Origin: Methanolinea sp. UBA277
GTDB lineage: Archaea; Halobacteriota; Methanomicrobia; Methanomicrobiales; Methanospirillaceae
NCBI GenBank assembly: GCA_002499905.1
Contig: DANP01000020.1
Coordinates: forward strand, 62,001 to 126,000
Direction of reading: 5' to 3'
DNA length: 64,000 nt
The position numbers and the translations under genes are program-made. Under the pieces are notes generated by a model. That model searched no databases and had not been told where the DNA came from. It worked only from the letters and a program-made list of their open reading frames with translations. This document shows, piece after piece, positions 18,149-27,067 of the stretch (positions within the stretch are counted from its first letter, which is position 1; every line of letters starts with the position of its first letter).

Positions 18149-18167
18149 ATTTTAATGACACTATTGT

Positions 18168-18611
18168 ATGGATGGTCACACCAATTCCCACTGCAGATAC
18201 TATAATATCACGCATGACTTCTCCGTCTCTGACCTTGCTGCCTTCCACGGTCACCTGGGCCCCTATATTGTGCTCGGCTACCGGATCGGAAAGTATGTGC
18301 GGGGCAATTTCTGCGATGACCCGTTCAGGATGAAGGCCGAGATCTACTGTGCCGGGACGCCCCCCCAGTCCTGCCTGGCCGATGGTATCCAGCTCGGGAG
18401 CGGGTGCACACTCGGGAAGCGGAACATCGAGATCATCCCCGCTGAGACCCTCAGCTGCATCTTTGAGGCCGATGGGAAACGGGTCACCATCACCCCGCGC
18501 CCGTTCCCCCACCCGAAACGGGACCAGGACTACGAGGCCGCAATCGAATCGGTGGCCGAAGAGATGTACTATCAGCAGGACGATCAGCTGTTCGACGTAT
18601 TCTCATCCTGA
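18168..18611 (+). CDS. FmdE-like protein
   Basis: 147 residues with F-H-G-H-L-G-P-Y near residue 26 and P-P-Q-S-C-L-A-D-G-I-Q followed by G-C-T-L-G-K-R-N near 65-85; these are the signature blocks of the FmdE family, named after a protein co-purified with molybdenum formylmethanofuran dehydrogenase. The His and Cys residues suggest metal binding. The C-terminal zinc-finger region of longer family members is absent. It lies 6 nt before a Zn/Mn-type ABC importer, so a role in metal handling or delivery is more likely here than catalysis, by inference. Confidence 0.85.
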   Translation: MDGHTNSHCRYYNITHDFSVSDLAAFHGHLGPYIVLGYRIGKYVRGNFCDDPFRMKAEIYCAGTPPQSCLADGIQLGSGCTLGKRNIEIIPAETLSCIFEADGKRVTITPRPFPHPKRDQDYEAAIESVAEEMYYQQDDQLFDVFSS

Positions 18612-18617
18612 AGAACC

Positions 18618-19367
18618 ATGACTCCATCAGATCCAATCATCAGACTCGAGAACGTTTACACCGCCTACGAAGGGGCTGACCGCCCCACGCTGACGGACAT
18701 CTCCTTTTCTGTCGGAAGGGGGGAATTCGTGGTTGTCGGCGGTCCGAACGGTGCAGGGAAGACCACGCTGCTTGAGACCATCAACGGGATGCTCCCCATC
18801 ACGCATGGAACTGCAACCGTCTGCGGGCATGACGTGCGGGGGGACGGGGTGCAGGTACGGTGCCGGGTAGGCTACCTCCTCCAGAACTTTGCCTTCGACC
18901 CGCTGACGCCGTTCACGGTTGAGGAAGTTGTCCTGATGGGCCGTTTCGGGATGATAGGTCTCATCCGGAAACCCCGGAAGGAAGATCATGAAGCAGTAGA
19001 GAAAGCCCTGCACCTGCTCGGCATCGGTGATCTCGCCAAACGCCCCATCGGGAAGCTCTCCGGCGGGCAGCAGCAGAAAGTGCTGCTTGCCCAGAACCTG
19101 GCGCGCGACCCTCAGGTCCTGCTGCTGGACGAGCCGTTCTCCAACCTGGACATGTTTGCCCGGGAATCGATCAATAAACTCCTCTCCCGGCTGGTCGCAT
19201 CCGGGATCGCCGTGGTCATCGTCTCCCATGCCTTTGATGACCTCCCTGACTGCCGGGTACGAGTCGTGGTGATGCATGACGGCAGGATCTCCCTTGACCG
19301 TGAATGCCTCCCGGCAGACGTCGGGCAGGTCATCAGGCATGCCGGGAGTGCGCCCTGCTATGCTTGA
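18618..19367 (+). CDS. Metal ABC transporter ATP-binding protein (ZnuC/MntB class)
   Basis: 249 residues. Walker A G-P-N-G-A-G-K-T-T is near residue 41, signature L-S-G-G-Q-Q-Q-K near 147 and Walker B V-L-L-L-D-E-P near 168. It starts 6 nt after the FmdE-like gene and overlaps the permease by 8 nt. The neighbouring ABC-3 permease and TroA-like binding protein identify it as the ATPase of a divalent-metal importer. Confidence 0.9.
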   Translation: MTPSDPIIRLENVYTAYEGADRPTLTDISFSVGRGEFVVVGGPNGAGKTTLLETINGMLPITHGTATVCGHDVRGDGVQVRCRVGYLLQNFAFDPLTPFTVEEVVLMGRFGMIGLIRKPRKEDHEAVEKALHLLGIGDLAKRPIGKLSGGQQQKVLLAQNLARDPQVLLLDEPFSNLDMFARESINKLLSRLVASGIAVVIVSHAFDDLPDCRVRVVVMHDGRISLDRECLPADVGQVIRHAGSAPCYA

Positions 19368-20190
19368 GTTCATTATCCAGAACAATATCGTCTGCCACGC
19401 GGTGGAGGCGATGCTCTTCGCCTCCGTTGCCTGTGCCATCCTCGGGGTGATCATCACCCAGGTACAGATCTCCTCCATCGGCTTCACCATGGCCCATGCC
19501 GCCTTTGCCGGGGCGGCGGTGGGAATGTTCCTCTCGATTAATGTCACGATCTGTGCAATCCTGGCCGGTGTCTGCGTTGCCTTCCTCATCGGGCCACTGT
19601 CTGATAAAGCCCGCGTTTCGCCGGATACGGCGCTCGGGCTGCTCTTCGGGATCAGTATGGCCGTGGCCATCTTCTTTATCGCTTACATGCAGACGCTTGG
19701 CCAGGGTTTCTCGGCGATGGGGCTCCTCTTCGGGGATGTCATCTCCCTGTACCGCGAGGAGATCTATCTCCTGGCGCTCATCTGCGTTGTAGCGGTCGTC
19801 CTGGTGGTCGTTCTCTACAAGGAGATTACCGGGATCATCTTCAACAAGAGGATCGCAGAGTCGGTCGGGATACGGGTGAAACCGGTCTACTATGCCATGC
19901 TCTTTGTCATCGCGCTGACCGTGGCCCTCTGCCTCCCTATCATCGGGGGGCTCCTCATCTATGTCTGGCTGGTCACGCCGGCGGCCATCGCCCTCCAGTT
20001 TTGCTACCGCCTCTCGGCGATGTTCATGGTCGCCCCCATCGTGGCTGCTGCCATCAGCGTTTCCGGTGCCCTCGCCGGCCTGGAATATTCCCTCCCCGTC
20101 GCACCCCTGACCGCCGTCCTTTTCTCTGTCGTTTTCATTGCAGCAGTATTTCTCTCACCCAAACGGCGGGTATCATTTCGAAAATATTAA
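19360..20190 (+). CDS. Metal ABC transporter permease (ZnuB/ABC-3 family)
   Basis: 276 residues from the ATG at 19360, which overlaps the ATPase stop codon; the frame is open further upstream but that part lies inside the ATPase gene. Seven to nine membrane helices are visible, and T-M-A-H-A-A-F-A-G-A-A-V-G and P-I-I-G-G-L-L-I-Y-V fit conserved ABC-3 segments. It forms the membrane channel for Zn, Mn or a similar ion. Confidence 0.88.
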   Translation: MLEFIIQNNIVCHAVEAMLFASVACAILGVIITQVQISSIGFTMAHAAFAGAAVGMFLSINVTICAILAGVCVAFLIGPLSDKARVSPDTALGLLFGISMAVAIFFIAYMQTLGQGFSAMGLLFGDVISLYREEIYLLALICVVAVVLVVVLYKEITGIIFNKRIAESVGIRVKPVYYAMLFVIALTVALCLPIIGGLLIYVWLVTPAAIALQFCYRLSAMFMVAPIVAAAISVSGALAGLEYSLPVAPLTAVLFSVVFIAAVFLSPKRRVSFRKY

Positions 20191-20215
20191 ACAATTCCTC
20201 ATAAAAAATATACTT

Positions 20216-21196
20216 ATGCAAAAAATTCGTGCAATCTCATTCCTACTCCTCTTATTTATCGTAATACCAGGAGTGAACGCGCTCACTGTAGTCTCGACAA
20301 CAACCGTCCTCTGGGACCCCATCCAGTACATCGGTGGAGACAAGGTTGAGGCCATCTATATCGCCGACCCCACGATCTGCCCCCACATGCAGGCCGATAT
20401 CATCCCCAACCGTATCCAGATGCAGAAGGATTTCATCCGTGATGCCGACCTCTTCGTGGCCCATAACGGTTCAGTGGACAAGTCCTATGTGATGCCCTAT
20501 GTCTCCGATTTCATGGCAGCCAACAACTTCGGCACGGTTGAATGGGTGACCCTTGAGAACCCCGCCATGACCTGGAATACTCCATCGGGGGCAAAGAACC
20601 TCTCTCACGAGGTGGCAGGATGGCTGATCGCGGCGGATCCCTCAAACCAGGGTTACTATGAGGCACGGTTGAGCGAGTACCTCGCCCAGATCGATGCAGC
20701 AGATCTCACCCCCGAAGAGCGCTCCCTGATAGCCGGTCAGGACGCTGTGGTCATGGTCTGGCAGCAGGATGCCGCAAACTGGCTCGGATTAAATGTCGTG
20801 ACCATCTATGGTCCTGATTTCTACATGGGGGGGAAATACACTCCGGTGAAGATTGTGGATGAAATCAGCAATAACACTGAAAACTACCGGAATGTCGTGT
20901 ACATCGTTGAAAATATGCAGTCAGGCGAGCTGGCAAAAGGCCTGGAAGAGGCGCTTCACGACAGGGGGATACCTGCACAGCGGGTAATATTCACCAACTT
21001 CCCGAAGTCTCTCCCCGGAGTTGACTCTCTCCCGGATGTCATCCGCTACAACAAGGCACTCGTCACCCCGGAACAGGTTGCACCGGGATCGACGACTGCC
21101 GCACCGACTCCAACCAGTGCCCCGTTCCCCGGCGTCCTTGCCCTGACCGCTCTCTTGGGAGGCTCCCTCCTGGCCCTGCTCTGTCGCAGACGGTAA
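20216..21196 (+). CDS. Metal ABC transporter substrate-binding protein (ZnuA/TroA-like), C-terminally anchored
   Basis: 326 residues from the ATG at 20216. A signal peptide ends near residue 23 (G-V-N-A). The domain begins V-V-S-T-T-T-V-L-W-D, then C-P-H-M-Q-A-D where family members use His for metal binding, and A-H-N-G-S-V-D. No His-rich loop is present. The C-terminus has a Thr/Pro/Ala stalk followed by a hydrophobic helix and C-R-R-R, resembling archaeal sorting tails, so the protein is tethered to the cell surface. Together with the preceding two genes it forms a complete importer; the metal is not certain. Confidence 0.83.
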   Translation: MQKIRAISFLLLLFIVIPGVNALTVVSTTTVLWDPIQYIGGDKVEAIYIADPTICPHMQADIIPNRIQMQKDFIRDADLFVAHNGSVDKSYVMPYVSDFMAANNFGTVEWVTLENPAMTWNTPSGAKNLSHEVAGWLIAADPSNQGYYEARLSEYLAQIDAADLTPEERSLIAGQDAVVMVWQQDAANWLGLNVVTIYGPDFYMGGKYTPVKIVDEISNNTENYRNVVYIVENMQSGELAKGLEEALHDRGIPAQRVIFTNFPKSLPGVDSLPDVIRYNKALVTPEQVAPGSTTAAPTPTSAPFPGVLALTALLGGSLLALLCRRR

Positions 21197-21244
21197 GAGG
21201 CAATCCTGCCTCATGTTATTTCATGATCGAACCTGGAACGGGAA

Positions 21245-21790
21245 TTACTCCCGTTCCCCCCTCACCACGACCAGATCCTCCCCTTCGATCCTCGTCCCCG
21301 CCACCTCCTCTGCACGGAATCCCGCTTCTTCTATCATCCCCCTGACCTCCCCGATCCCGGTCAGCGAAGAGACGAGCAGCAGGAACCGGCCTCCGGGGGC
21401 GAGCACTTGCCCGACCCCCCCGATGAACCGGGCGATCACCGCCCGTCCATCCGGCCCGCCGTCAAGGGCGTACTCGAGCCAGTCGTTTATCCGTTCATCA
21501 GGAGTCGTGGGGAGGTACGGGGGGTTGAAGATGACGAGATCGAACGGTCCGCAGATCCCGGCGAAGAGGTCGGTTCGGACCACCTCGGCACCGAGCTCCC
21601 GGGCAGCTTGGACGGCATGGGGGTTGATGTCGGTGGCGAGAACCTCTGCTGTCCGGGAGAGTTCCGTAGAGATGTGCCCGCTGCCGCAGCCAATCTCGAG
21701 CACCCGGTCGCCCGGCCGGGACTCGGCCTGTGCAGCCCGGAGAAGGAGAAGGGTATCTTCTTCAACGGGATACACCTGGGAAGAGGTCAT
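21245..21790 (-). CDS. HemK2/Mtq2-like glutamine methyltransferase
   Basis: 181 residues from the start chosen at 21790, which gives the usual family opening (V-Y-P-V-E-E-D-T-L-L-L-L); in-frame starts at 21826 and 21907 would add unusual extensions. Motif I V-L-E-I-G-C-G-S-G is present, and the N-P-P-Y signature identifies N5-glutamine or related amino methyltransferases. Archaeal members are expected to modify the GGQ motif of release factor aRF1. It is the last gene of the minus-strand translation superoperon. Confidence 0.83.
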   Translation of the reverse strand: MTSSQVYPVEEDTLLLLRAAQAESRPGDRVLEIGCGSGHISTELSRTAEVLATDINPHAVQAARELGAEVVRTDLFAGICGPFDLVIFNPPYLPTTPDERINDWLEYALDGGPDGRAVIARFIGGVGQVLAPGGRFLLLVSSLTGIGEVRGMIEEAGFRAEEVAGTRIEGEDLVVVRGERE

Positions 21791-21935
21791 GTAAACAGCC
21801 CCGGAGGATGTGACAGCAGGGGCCATTTCATGCGACCCCTTTTGACCGGGAAAACATCCGCTCTCCTCATACCAGGGGGTCTTCCCGGCTTTCCCGTCCT
21901 GCACCATCTGAACAGGATATGTTCCCGGTCTTTAT

Positions 21936-22706
21936 TCATTCCGAAACCACGTTGGTAATGGTGGCGAAGTCCTCGAGGTACAGGGCTTCCGGGCGGGAGG
22001 TGAGAATCTCCTCGGGGAGCCGCTCGAGCATCAGCTCCGCAATCTCCGGTGGAAGAAGCCCCTTTGAGGTCCGGAGGCAGTTCCTGACCGTCTTTCTCCG
22101 GTGAGCAAACAGGGCCCGGACCACGTCGGCATACAGTTTCTTGTCAGAGATGGGGAAGATCGGGCCCCGGGGGATGATCCTGACCACCGTTGACCGCACC
22201 TGGGGCTTTGGGGAGAAGCACTGGGGCGGGAGGTCGAAGCACCGCTCCACGCAGCAGTAGGTCTGGACCATGATGGAGAGTCGGCCGCACTCCGGTGTCC
22301 CGGCCGGGGCGACCATGCGGCGGGCGAACTCGGCCTGGTACATCAGGACCGCCTCCTCAAACCCGATATCAATCAGCCGGAAAGTGATCTTCGAGGAGGC
22401 CGAGTAGGGGAGGTTTGAGACCACGACATCGAACGGCGGGAGCCTGCAGCGGGCAGCGTCCCCGTGGATAAGCGTGAGCTTCCCTGCCTCAATCTCGTCA
22501 GAAAAGATGATCTCCAGATCCTCGATGAGCTCCCGGTCGATTTCCACGGCATTGACGTGTGCCCCCCGGTCGAGCAGCGCCCTTGTTAAGGCTCCCCTCC
22601 CCGGGCCGATCTCAAGCACCACCCGGCCCTCCAGCTCGATGATGCCGGCAATCCGCCGCACGGCATTCTCATCGACCAGGAAATGCTGGTCTTTTGGTAC
22701 GTTCAT
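21936..22706 (-). CDS. rsmA: 16S rRNA dimethyladenosine transferase RsmA/KsgA
   Basis: 256 residues. Q-H-F-L-V-D opens the domain, motif I is V-L-E-I-G-P-G-R-G-A-L-T, and the catalytic motif N-L-P-Y-S is near residue 108. The enzyme dimethylates two adjacent adenines in the helix 45 loop of 16S rRNA during small-subunit maturation. Its start codon overlaps the end of the DUF655 gene by 4 nt, a conserved archaeal arrangement. Confidence 0.94.
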   Translation of the reverse strand: MNVPKDQHFLVDENAVRRIAGIIELEGRVVLEIGPGRGALTRALLDRGAHVNAVEIDRELIEDLEIIFSDEIEAGKLTLIHGDAARCRLPPFDVVVSNLPYSASSKITFRLIDIGFEEAVLMYQAEFARRMVAPAGTPECGRLSIMVQTYCCVERCFDLPPQCFSPKPQVRSTVVRIIPRGPIFPISDKKLYADVVRALFAHRRKTVRNCLRTSKGLLPPEIAELMLERLPEEILTSRPEALYLEDFATITNVVSE

Positions 22707-23263
22707 CGTGAGGTGAAGACGTGGTACTTAATATTCGGATCCTCGAGCTCCTCAAGGATCCGGTTTGCCACCATCTTTTCAGGGTGGGGAATTGACTTGA
22801 TCCTCTGGCTGATATCGGCAAAGGACTCAAAGGGCTTCTTCTCCCGCTCGGAGAGGATCTCCCACATAAGCTTCTTGCCGATGCCCGGGAGGAGGTGGAG
22901 CATGTGGAGCTTTGGGGTTATCGATATGGACTTATTGAAGAACTGGACGAATTCCGGTTCCTTCTCTGCGACGAGCTGCTCGATCACGAACGGCAGCTCG
23001 ATCTTTGCCGTCTGGGTCAATTCGTCGTAGCTGATACGGCGCTTGACCCGCTCGATCTTGTCCCGCTCGCCGTCACCGATGTAGACTTTATCGTGGATCT
23101 GAATCTCCGTTAACTTCGGGACCAGTTCCAGGAGCTTGAACTGGCTGGTGCCGATGGCCTGGACGAGCGGCTCGCGCTTGAAGGCCGGACGGGGATCGTC
23201 GGTGTGTCCCTTCTGGAGGACATCCAGAACTATGGCGTTGACCTCTTTCTTGTCGGTTTTCAT
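22703..23263 (-). CDS. DUF655 RNA-binding protein
   Basis: 186 residues. The N-terminal half is a likely OB-like domain (Y-I-G-D-G-E-R-D-K-I), and the C-terminal half contains a helix-hairpin-helix (L-P-G-I-G-K-K near residue 127). This matches archaeal DUF655 proteins, which are found between rpoF and rsmA and are thought to bind nucleic acid. It overlaps rsmA by 4 nt. The precise role is not known. Confidence 0.86.
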   Translation of the reverse strand: MKTDKKEVNAIVLDVLQKGHTDDPRPAFKREPLVQAIGTSQFKLLELVPKLTEIQIHDKVYIGDGERDKIERVKRRISYDELTQTAKIELPFVIEQLVAEKEPEFVQFFNKSISITPKLHMLHLLPGIGKKLMWEILSEREKKPFESFADISQRIKSIPHPEKMVANRILEELEDPNIKYHVFTSR

Positions 23264-23273
23264 GGCGATACCC

Positions 23274-23633
23274 TCAGAGGTTTGACGCTACCAGCCCGAG
23301 GATCTCGTCAAGTTCCTCCCCGGTCAGAGAGAATTTTTCCTTGGCGTAGACAGCCCGGAGCTCGTCCCTGCTCCGGGGTGCGACATTGGCAATCCGGAGC
23401 GCGATATCCGGCTTCATCTTTTCAACCTTCAGGAGCTCTTCAACCAGTGCCCGGGAATTCCTGGCCGGCATTTTGGCGAGCTGATTGGCATGCTCGATGC
23501 TCTTGCGAAGCTCGTACGACATCTCCCTGCCGGTCTCGAGCCGTTCGGCTTCAACGCCGGCCAGCACTTCACGTACTTCGGAGAGCGTTACCTTCTCTTC
23601 GCTAAGTATAGCCTTCACCTTCATGCCAGTCAC
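23274..23633 (-). CDS. rpoF: RNA polymerase subunit Rpo4/RpoF (Rpb4-like)
   Basis: 119 residues, mainly helical. The C-terminal part has the HRDC-like pattern L-T-G-E-E-L-D-E-I-L preceded by P-R-S-R-D-E-L-R-A-V-Y, as in archaeal Rpo4. This subunit forms the polymerase stalk with Rpo7 (rpoE, not in this window) and helps open-complex formation and elongation. A start at M4 is also possible. Placement after L21e and before DUF655 is the standard archaeal order. Confidence 0.92.
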   Translation of the reverse strand: MTGMKVKAILSEEKVTLSEVREVLAGVEAERLETGREMSYELRKSIEHANQLAKMPARNSRALVEELLKVEKMKPDIALRIANVAPRSRDELRAVYAKEKFSLTGEELDEILGLVASNL

Positions 23634-23647
23634 CTGTCAGCAGAGTG

Positions 23648-23938
23648 TTACTTTTGTGCTTTTAGATGTTGCGGTCTGGCTATGACGATCTTGTCTTTAT
23701 CGCCATCGCGGACCTGGAGGAGCCAGGCCCGTCCCCGCTGGCCGATCACGGTCCCGGTCTTGCCATGGAACCGGGGGTGGGGCATGCCCTTCTGGATGCT
23801 CGGCTCGCAGACCACGTGCACTTTCTGGCCGGGCTCGAACTTCTGGATGAGGGAGGTCACCGGAAGGATGCCCCGCCGTCTCAAATCTTTCTTGAACTTA
23901 TACCGTGTCTTCTTTCTTGGTCCATTGTGATGTGCCAT
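23648..23938 (-). CDS. rpl21e: 50S ribosomal protein L21e
   Basis: 96 residues, basic. The N-terminus H-H-N-G-P-R-K-K-T-R-Y-K-F and the central K-V-H-V-V-C-E-P-S and H-P-R-F-H-G-K-T-G match archaeal L21e. It lies 6 nt downstream of pus10 and is part of the same operon. Confidence 0.95.
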   Translation of the reverse strand: MAHHNGPRKKTRYKFKKDLRRRGILPVTSLIQKFEPGQKVHVVCEPSIQKGMPHPRFHGKTGTVIGQRGRAWLLQVRDGDKDKIVIARPQHLKAQK

Positions 23939-23944
23939 GATACT

Positions 23945-25174
23945 TCACTCCTCTGCGCTGCCACGCACCTGAATAACGTCGAGCTGTGTCACCCGGGCAG
24001 GCTTCCCGAGAACCTCGGTGAGGCTCGGCCGGGTCCTGCCGGAATCGCCGGAAATTAGCTCCTTGATGTAGAGTCCCGCTTCACCAGTGACATCGATGAC
24101 AAAACCGTCATCCCCGCTGCCGACCAGATCGATATCGAGAACCTTTCGTTCCCGGATCTTATCGGCTCTCCGGTGAACGACCCTCTGCGGGGTGCGCTGC
24201 TCTATTGTCACCCCTTTCAGGCCTTCCAGTGCGGATTTGAGCTCGGAGAAGGACAACGGGCCGTCTATCTCGACCAGGATCCTGTATTTTTTATGCGCTT
24301 TGTCCGATTTAATGGTTTCCACGTCTTCCCGCCGGGACCAGCCCGAGAGCGAGACCTCCACCCTCCCTTCCGCCTGCGCATTGACCGCCTGTTCAACGGT
24401 CCGGAGATCGATGGCCCTCCTGCGCGGTGAGACTACCTCCATCACGAACGGCCGGCCGGTCCCGATCATCCGGGCATCGATATCTTCCCGGCCTGCTCCG
24501 TGCAGGACGGCTCCCTCTGCACCGAACAGCTCCATTGCCGGCCTCCCGATCAGCTCCTCTACCGAGTCGGGGTACTGCTTGCCGGTAAACCCGCACCGCT
24601 CGCACCCCTTCCCCCGGCAGATCCGGCAGTCCCAGTGGGTCTGGGGGATACCACGCTCAAGCTTCCGGTACCTCCCGGAGAAGAATACCGGGTTGACCTG
24701 CACCTCCACCGTGCCGGACACCGGGTCAAGGATGACCACCACGTCAGGCCGGGTGAGATCCGCCTCATTCCCGGTCCTTTCCGCGACCGCTTTTCCCACC
24801 TCGCGGTTGATCTCGGACTTGAGCGGCTCGGCGAATGTAAGGGAGAGATCGCTCCATACCATCTCCTCGCCCTCGGCCATCAGGGGCGGGATACGGGTCC
24901 CGATGACAAACGTCGAAAACTCGATCCCCTCCAGCGCTGCCACCACCCGGTCCGCCCATTCCCCGGTCCCCTCGAAGAAATCCTGGCAGATCCAGCAGAC
25001 ACCCTCGTGAGGGCTGTAGGGCTCGTTCCGGGCAAGGTAGAAGGAGATCCGCAGCGCTCTGCCCCGCTGGTCGTTGGTGAGGCCAAAGGAGCGCTTCCCG
25101 ACCATCCGTCCCAGGCAGTGGTCACAGATCTCCCCGTAGGAGAGGATCGCCCCGGTCAGCTCAGTCAGGTCCAT
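23945..25174 (-). CDS. pus10: tRNA pseudouridine synthase Pus10
   Basis: 409 residues. The N-terminal part has zinc-binding C-D-H-C and C-W-I-C pairs with a THUMP-like region, then a second Cys cluster C-R-I-C with C-E-R-C. The catalytic segment R-E-D-I-D-A-R-M-I-G-T-G-R-P-F (Asp in D-A-R) is near residue 237. Archaeal Pus10 makes pseudouridine at tRNA positions 54 and 55. Its start overlaps the end of trmY, whose product methylates the pseudouridine at 54, so consecutive enzymes are translationally coupled. Confidence 0.94.
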   Translation of the reverse strand: MDLTELTGAILSYGEICDHCLGRMVGKRSFGLTNDQRGRALRISFYLARNEPYSPHEGVCWICQDFFEGTGEWADRVVAALEGIEFSTFVIGTRIPPLMAEGEEMVWSDLSLTFAEPLKSEINREVGKAVAERTGNEADLTRPDVVVILDPVSGTVEVQVNPVFFSGRYRKLERGIPQTHWDCRICRGKGCERCGFTGKQYPDSVEELIGRPAMELFGAEGAVLHGAGREDIDARMIGTGRPFVMEVVSPRRRAIDLRTVEQAVNAQAEGRVEVSLSGWSRREDVETIKSDKAHKKYRILVEIDGPLSFSELKSALEGLKGVTIEQRTPQRVVHRRADKIRERKVLDIDLVGSGDDGFVIDVTGEAGLYIKELISGDSGRTRPSLTEVLGKPARVTQLDVIQVRGSAEE

Positions 25175-25743
25175 CCGGCACTCCTCCGGTCATGCTCGTT
25201 GAGCAGCAGGGTGATGGCAGAATTCGCATGCAGGGAGAGCGGTCCGACCGAAAAAGACGGGCAGCCGGAGACCAGTTCTGCCTCCTCTTCCGTGAAATTC
25301 AGGTGGTCGGAGAGGAGGACGTTCTCAGGAAGCACCGCAGCCTTCTGCAGGTCTTCTCCGTCCTCATGGAGGACCGCAAACGGGTGCTCCGCGAGGAGCC
25401 CGGCAAGCCCGCCCCGCCGGACAGCGACCCCGGGGGTCGACTCCCGGAACTGATCCCCGCGGGGGATGGCAAGAGCCCTCCTGATCAGCGAGCCTGCGCT
25501 CCGCTCGTCAGGATTGAGGGACCGTATCCGCTCGCCGGAAAACCGCAGGGTGACCGGCGGGCGGGGAGGGCCCAGCAGGACGAGGTAGACCTCCACGTCG
25601 CGCCGCATCCCGTGGGAGAGAAAGAGCGAGGAGGTGACGCACCGGCAGAGGACATCCATCCTCCCTGCCCCGCCGGGGAGGTCATTCAGGGAGAAATCAC
25701 CGGAGCTTGTTGCATGGTGCCCCAGGACGGCAATCCGCTTCAT
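25165..25743 (-). CDS. trmY: tRNA (pseudouridine-54 N1)-methyltransferase TrmY
   Basis: 192 residues. The sequence has the features of the SPOUT-class DUF358 family: A-V-L-G-H-H-A at the N-terminus, G-G-A-G-R-M-D near 27 and L-S-D-H-L-N-F-T-E-E-E near 150 in the knot region. It converts pseudouridine-54 of tRNA into N1-methylpseudouridine. Overlap of 10 nt with pus10 supports a two-step pathway. Confidence 0.92.
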   Translation of the reverse strand: MKRIAVLGHHATSSGDFSLNDLPGGAGRMDVLCRCVTSSLFLSHGMRRDVEVYLVLLGPPRPPVTLRFSGERIRSLNPDERSAGSLIRRALAIPRGDQFRESTPGVAVRRGGLAGLLAEHPFAVLHEDGEDLQKAAVLPENVLLSDHLNFTEEEAELVSGCPSFSVGPLSLHANSAITLLLNEHDRRSAGWT

Positions 25744-25747
25744 CCGG

Positions 25748-27067
25748 CTACATCCCGCCGAACTTCTTCATGAGGCGCTGCATGTTGAACTTCCCGGCCC
25801 CGCCCCGCACCCCTTTGAGCGCCCGCTTCATGTTCTTGTAGTACTTGAGCAGTTCGCGGACTTCATCGGGCGTCGAGCCTGAACCGCGTGCGATCCGGTG
25901 GATCCGTGAGCTCGCGATGAGGGAGGGTTCATCGAGCTCCTTTCCGGTCATGGAGTCCATGATTATCCGGTACCGCGCCATCTTGGCGCTGGTCATATCA
26001 TAGGCATCACCGGGGAGCTCGATGTTGCCGAGCGGCATCATGCTCATGATCTGCTTTAGGGGGCCCATCCGGTTGACCGCTTCGAGCTGCTTGTACATGT
26101 CACGGAGGGTGAACTTCCCCCGCATCATGGCATTTACATCGATCTCCCCTTCGGACACCGATTGCTGCGCCCGCTCCACCAGGGCTTTCAGGTCCCCCAT
26201 CCCGAGGAGGCGGGAGATGAACCCGTCGGGGTCGAAGCGCTCGAGATCCTCGATCGTCTCCCCGCTCCCGATGAAGACGATCCCGGAGCCGGTCTCCGAG
26301 ACCGCGGAGAGGGCCCCGCCGCCCTTGGCCGTCCCGTCCATCTTGGTGAGGATCACCCCGTCGATGTCGATGGCCTCATGGAACCGGCGTGCCTGCTCGC
26401 TCGCCTTCTGCCCGATCGCGGCATCAAGGACCAGCCACCGGTGAGTCGCCCCGGTGAGGGTGTTGAGGTCGATGATCTCTTGGATGAGGTCATCCTCCAG
26501 GGCATGCCGGCCCTGGGTATCGATAATGATAACCTCCGCAGAGCCGGTGGCTTTGAGCCCGTCCCGCACGATCACCCGGGCATCCTTCTCCTGCGGGTTT
26601 CCAAAACATGGGATATTCAAGCGCGAGCAGAGCGTGGAGAGCTGGTCGTAGGCGCCGGGGCGGAAGGTGTCCGCACAGATGACTGCTGTCTTCAGCCCCT
26701 TCCGCTGGAAGTGCCGGGCAAGCTTTGCGGTGGTGGTGGTCTTCCCGCTCCCCTGGAGGCCGGCCATCAGGATGGTCTGGGACCCGAGTTTTACCTCGCC
26801 GGCAGACCCCATCAGCCGGACCAGTTCCTGGTACACGATGCGCAGCACGTGCTCCCGGACGCTCATGCCCCTGGGCGGCTCTTCCTCGAGTGCCCGGGTC
26901 TTGATAGCCTGGGAGAGCTGCATCACCAGCCTGACGTTCACATCGGCCTGGATCAGGGCACGCTGGAGATCCTTGACCAGATCCTCGACCGCGGTCCGGT
27001 CGACAACCGTCTTTCCGGCAAGCTTTTTGAGGGCATCCTTGAGCGAGCTTCCCAGGTGATCGAGCAT
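25748..27067 (-). CDS. srp54: Signal recognition particle 54 kDa protein
   Basis: 439 residues. The N domain is followed by the GTPase with P-loop G-L-Q-G-S-G-K-T-T near residue 107 and D-T-Q-G-R at G3. The Met-rich M domain begins around residue 300 and contains the RNA-binding helices (R-I-H-R-I-A-R-G-S-G-S). The protein binds signal peptides and 7S RNA and targets ribosomes to FtsY. Its start codon overlaps the ftsY stop codon by one nucleotide, so both targeting GTPases are made together. Confidence 0.96.
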   Translation of the reverse strand: MLDHLGSSLKDALKKLAGKTVVDRTAVEDLVKDLQRALIQADVNVRLVMQLSQAIKTRALEEEPPRGMSVREHVLRIVYQELVRLMGSAGEVKLGSQTILMAGLQGSGKTTTTAKLARHFQRKGLKTAVICADTFRPGAYDQLSTLCSRLNIPCFGNPQEKDARVIVRDGLKATGSAEVIIIDTQGRHALEDDLIQEIIDLNTLTGATHRWLVLDAAIGQKASEQARRFHEAIDIDGVILTKMDGTAKGGGALSAVSETGSGIVFIGSGETIEDLERFDPDGFISRLLGMGDLKALVERAQQSVSEGEIDVNAMMRGKFTLRDMYKQLEAVNRMGPLKQIMSMMPLGNIELPGDAYDMTSAKMARYRIIMDSMTGKELDEPSLIASSRIHRIARGSGSTPDEVRELLKYYKNMKRALKGVRGGAGKFNMQRLMKKFGGM

